DNA of 64,000 nucleotides, from assembly GCA_017617125.1 (NCBI GenBank), contig JAFZWY010000009.1, positions 62,001 through 126,000 on the forward strand, in the 5' to 3' direction. Below, in pieces: positions 62,151-64,000 of this stretch. The stretch's first letter is position 1. Every line of letters starts with the position of its first letter. A program made the translations under genes and the position numbers. The notes under the pieces were generated by a model. That model had not been told where the DNA came from, did no database searches, and saw only the letters and a list, made by a program, of their open reading frames with translations. Source of the DNA: Bacteroidales bacterium (lineage in GTDB: Bacteria; Bacteroidota; Bacteroidia; Bacteroidales; ML635J-15).

Positions 62151-62222
62151 CAAAGATGAAAATCATTTTTTCATTGATGTTCCACTAAAAAAACATAACT
62201 TTACACCCACAATTTTTTCGCA

Positions 62223-63029
62223 ATGACAACAATAACCAGCATAAAGAACCCACTGATAAAGAAAATAGTAGCTTATCAGTCGAAATCGAAGGAACGCAAA
62301 GCCGACAACGTAGTGCTGATTGAAGGCAAAAAGGAAACAGAAATTGCAGTAAGTGCAAACATCCGCTTCTCGAAAATACTTTTCTGTCCCGAAATCATAA
62401 GCGAAAACGACGCTCGCAAACTTGTTGGCCGACAATTCGACACTGCAGAGATATATGAAGTCACCGAGGAAGTGTTCTCCAAGATTTCGTACCGCGAAAC
62501 CACAGGCGGACTATATATAATAGGTGAAATTGCAGAAAAGAAACTCTCAGACCTTCCCGTACGCGAAGACTCGCTTTTCATAATCCTCGAGGCTGTCGAA
62601 AAGCCAGGCAACCTTGGCGCGATATGCCGAATTGGCGATGCTGCGAAAGTCGACGGCATAATCATCTGCGACCCGCATACCGACGTATACAATCCAAACT
62701 CGGTAAGGTCGAGCCTTGGTTGTGTGTTCAGCAACAATGTTGTCAGCACCGACTTCGAAAGTACAATAAAGTGGCTCCGCGAAAACAACATAACAAGTTA
62801 CGCCGCAGAACTTCGCGCTTCAGAATTCTACCACAAATACGACTACCGTGGCAAGACTGCTCTCGTTTTCGGAACCGAAGCCACTGGATTAACGGAAAAA
62901 TGGATACAGAATGCCGACCATAGGATAAAAATCCCAATGCTTGGCGTAATAGACTCGCTAAACGTTTCGACATCGGTGTCGGCCATGGTATTCGAAGCAT
63001 TAAGACAACGTAACTTTTACATGAAATAG
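62223..63029 (+). CDS. SpoU/TrmH-family tRNA/rRNA methyltransferase
   Basis: 268 aa: N-terminal substrate-binding domain (about 1-100) followed by a SPOUT knot domain. Motif 1 is EKPGNLGAICRIGDA, motif 2 is LVFGTEATGLTEKW and motif 3 is IPMLGVIDSLNVSTSVSAMVFEALRQR, giving a 2'-O-methyltransferase. Motif 1 has Ile-Gly where many members have Thr-Ala. Substrate (tRNA or 23S rRNA) cannot be decided. The next gene starts 2 nt after its stop. Confidence 0.92.
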   Translation: MTTITSIKNPLIKKIVAYQSKSKERKADNVVLIEGKKETEIAVSANIRFSKILFCPEIISENDARKLVGRQFDTAEIYEVTEEVFSKISYRETTGGLYIIGEIAEKKLSDLPVREDSLFIILEAVEKPGNLGAICRIGDAAKVDGIIICDPHTDVYNPNSVRSSLGCVFSNNVVSTDFESTIKWLRENNITSYAAELRASEFYHKYDYRGKTALVFGTEATGLTEKWIQNADHRIKIPMLGVIDSLNVSTSVSAMVFEALRQRNFYMK

Positions 63030-63031
63030 CC

Positions 63032-63487
63032 ATGAAGAAACTGATTTTTACAATAATAGCAGCCACATTGTGCTTTTTCGCCGTTCAGGCGCAAAATACA
63101 AATTTCGAAAAGTACGTTTCGAAGGTTCAGCAAAGTTTCGAAGACAAGGGATACAAACTTGCCAGCCAAACTATCGGAAAAACTTGCGACACATTGCCCC
63201 TTGTATCAGATACACTTTATCTCGAAGCCGAAACCTACTACAATGTAGTAGTCGCTTCCGACAACTGCTCGTACTGCGTAGTCAAGTTATTTTTTGTCGA
63301 CTCTGAAAACAACATGACACAACTCGAATTCGAGGTCATCGAAAACGATCCTGAAGGCTGGTACAACTACCGTGTCTACAAGAACAGAAATACGCAATAT
63401 GGATTCGGACGATACGTAATCATGGTAAACTCGGAACTGCCATACGACATGAGCCTATTGGTATACAAGAAGATATTACCTAGATAA
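63032..63487 (+). CDS. Small secreted protein of unknown function
   Basis: 151 aa with a clear signal peptide (MKKLIFTIIAATLCFFAVQAQ). The mature part is beta-rich and Tyr/Val-rich (LYLEAETYYNVVVASDNCSYCVVKLFFVDSENN, YGFGRYVIMVNSELPYDMSLLVYKKIL), with a Cys pair NCSYC. No lipobox, sorting domain or known family. It follows the SpoU gene by 2 nt, so it is co-transcribed though functionally unrelated in appearance. Converges on the FAD-dehydrogenase gene with no spacer. Confidence 0.75.
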   Translation: MKKLIFTIIAATLCFFAVQAQNTNFEKYVSKVQQSFEDKGYKLASQTIGKTCDTLPLVSDTLYLEAETYYNVVVASDNCSYCVVKLFFVDSENNMTQLEFEVIENDPEGWYNYRVYKNRNTQYGFGRYVIMVNSELPYDMSLLVYKKILPR

Positions 63488-64000
63488 TTATATTTGCCCA
63501 GCTATACGCTTTACAGCCTCCATTCCGTCGATAGCCGACGAAACAATTCCACCAGCATAACCAGCACCTTCTCCGCACGGATAAAGGTTTTCGACAGATG
63601 CACTGCGCATAGTCTCGACATCGCGGACTATCTGCACAGGACTGCTTGTGCGCGACTCCACTCCTACCACTACGGCCTCATTTGTCAGAAAACCATGCAT
63701 CTGCCTGTCGAACTGGCGGAAACCTTCGCGCAGACGAAGCGACAGAAATTCGGGCATCCAGAAATGCATCGGACTGCTGACGACTCCAGGTTCGTACGAG
63801 ATCCTTGGCAAATTCGCCGAAATCTTTCCAGACACAAAATCGGCAAGTCTCTGCGCCGGTGCGACAACAGCGCCACCTCCATTCCTATAAGCCAACGCTT
63901 CAAGCGATTTTTGGAATTCTAGTCCGGAAAATATCTTGTTGTCGCAACAATGAGCGAAATCTTCGGGACGAAGTTCCACAACAATGCCCGAATTTGCATA
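63488..64000 (-). CDS. FAD-dependent dehydrogenase (COG2509-like), 5'-truncated by the window edge
   Basis: The frame is open to base 64000, giving 170 C-terminal residues of a protein normally over 500 aa. Visible: YANSGIVVELRPEDF..., FWMPEFLSLRLREGFRQFDRQMHGF and the FAD-binding C-terminal segment VGVESRTSSPVQIVRD...NLYPCGEGAGYAGGIVSSAIDGM. This is the family of uncharacterised NAD(P)/FAD-dependent oxidoreductases; substrate unknown. Its stop is adjacent to the stop of the small secreted-protein gene. Confidence 0.9.
   Translation of the reverse strand, partial: YANSGIVVELRPEDFAHCCDNKIFSGLEFQKSLEALAYRNGGGAVVAPAQRLADFVSGKISANLPRISYEPGVVSSPMHFWMPEFLSLRLREGFRQFDRQMHGFLTNEAVVVGVESRTSSPVQIVRDVETMRSASVENLYPCGEGAGYAGGIVSSAIDGMEAVKRIAGQI

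Overview
The window looks like chromosomal DNA of a member of the Bacteroidota, most likely an anaerobic Bacteroidales lineage. The evidence is: (i) many genes and all three tRNAs sit just downstream of the Bacteroidota -7 promoter box TAnnTTTG; (ii) three secreted proteins end in type IX secretion (Por-type) sorting domains; (iii) there are families largely seen in this phylum (DUF5606, DUF4886-like SGNH, CCC-motif membrane proteins, a TonB receptor with an N-terminal carboxypeptidase-regulatory-like domain); (iv) HydF implies [FeFe]-hydrogenase maturation, and MenA/UbiE imply menaquinone. The species cannot be named from the sequence.

Layout. 1-5.4 kb (+): 3' end of a Sua5/YrdC gene, prmC, hydF, mutS. 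5.5-15.7 kb (-): metG, an M23/LysM endopeptidase, two tandem SGNH-type proteins with type IX sorting domains, malic enzyme-pdxA, and a zinc-ribbon protein-leucyl aminopeptidase pair. 15.9-20.1 kb (+): TonB-dependent receptor, DUF5606 protein, an unrecognised 353-aa protein. 20.1-31.7 kb (-): glpK, a lysophospholipase-like hydrolase, ubiE-menA, two secreted unknowns, an orphan RhuM protein, and a tightly coupled lipoprotein-DUF3160-CapA operon. 32.0-34.8 kb (+): tRNA-Asp, elbB, a MATE transporter, an anchored rhodanese. 34.9-38.0 kb is a strikingly AT-rich island holding one large KAP-type P-loop NTPase gene split by a single in-frame TAA. 38.1-43.9 kb (+): rmuC, a YbgC-like thioesterase, DUF2752 and CCC-motif membrane proteins, a LuxC-like reductase, a pRiA4b ORF-3-like protein, miaA, a thioredoxin lipoprotein. 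44.0-47.1 kb (-): further CCC/DUF2752 paralogues, a BspA-like LRR protein, xerD. Then aroQ and tRNA-Arg (+), and on the minus strand a 961-aa multidomain type IX cargo, a TSCPD protein and a GT9 glycosyltransferase. 52.4-64 kb: a small lipoprotein (+), ileS (-), two tandem InlB-repeat lipoproteins (-), a cupin (-), an acidic/lysine-rich protein (+), tRNA-His (+), an RlmI-like methyltransferase (-), a SpoU methyltransferase and a small secreted protein (+), and the 3' end of an FAD-dependent dehydrogenase gene (-).

Most of the window is housekeeping (translation and tRNA modification: Sua5, PrmC, MetG, IleS, MiaA, SpoU, three tRNAs; repair and recombination: MutS, RmuC, XerD; cofactors: PdxA, MenA, UbiE), mixed with envelope and secreted proteins. 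Intergenic DNA is unusually rich in short palindromic repeats of several families. Some copies run into coding sequence (prmC, MATE gene), one forms a MITE-like unit with terminal inverted repeats (61918-62150), and a 33-bp-period iteron lies upstream of the 52453 lipoprotein. No CRISPR array, rRNA, intact insertion sequence or replication origin was seen.
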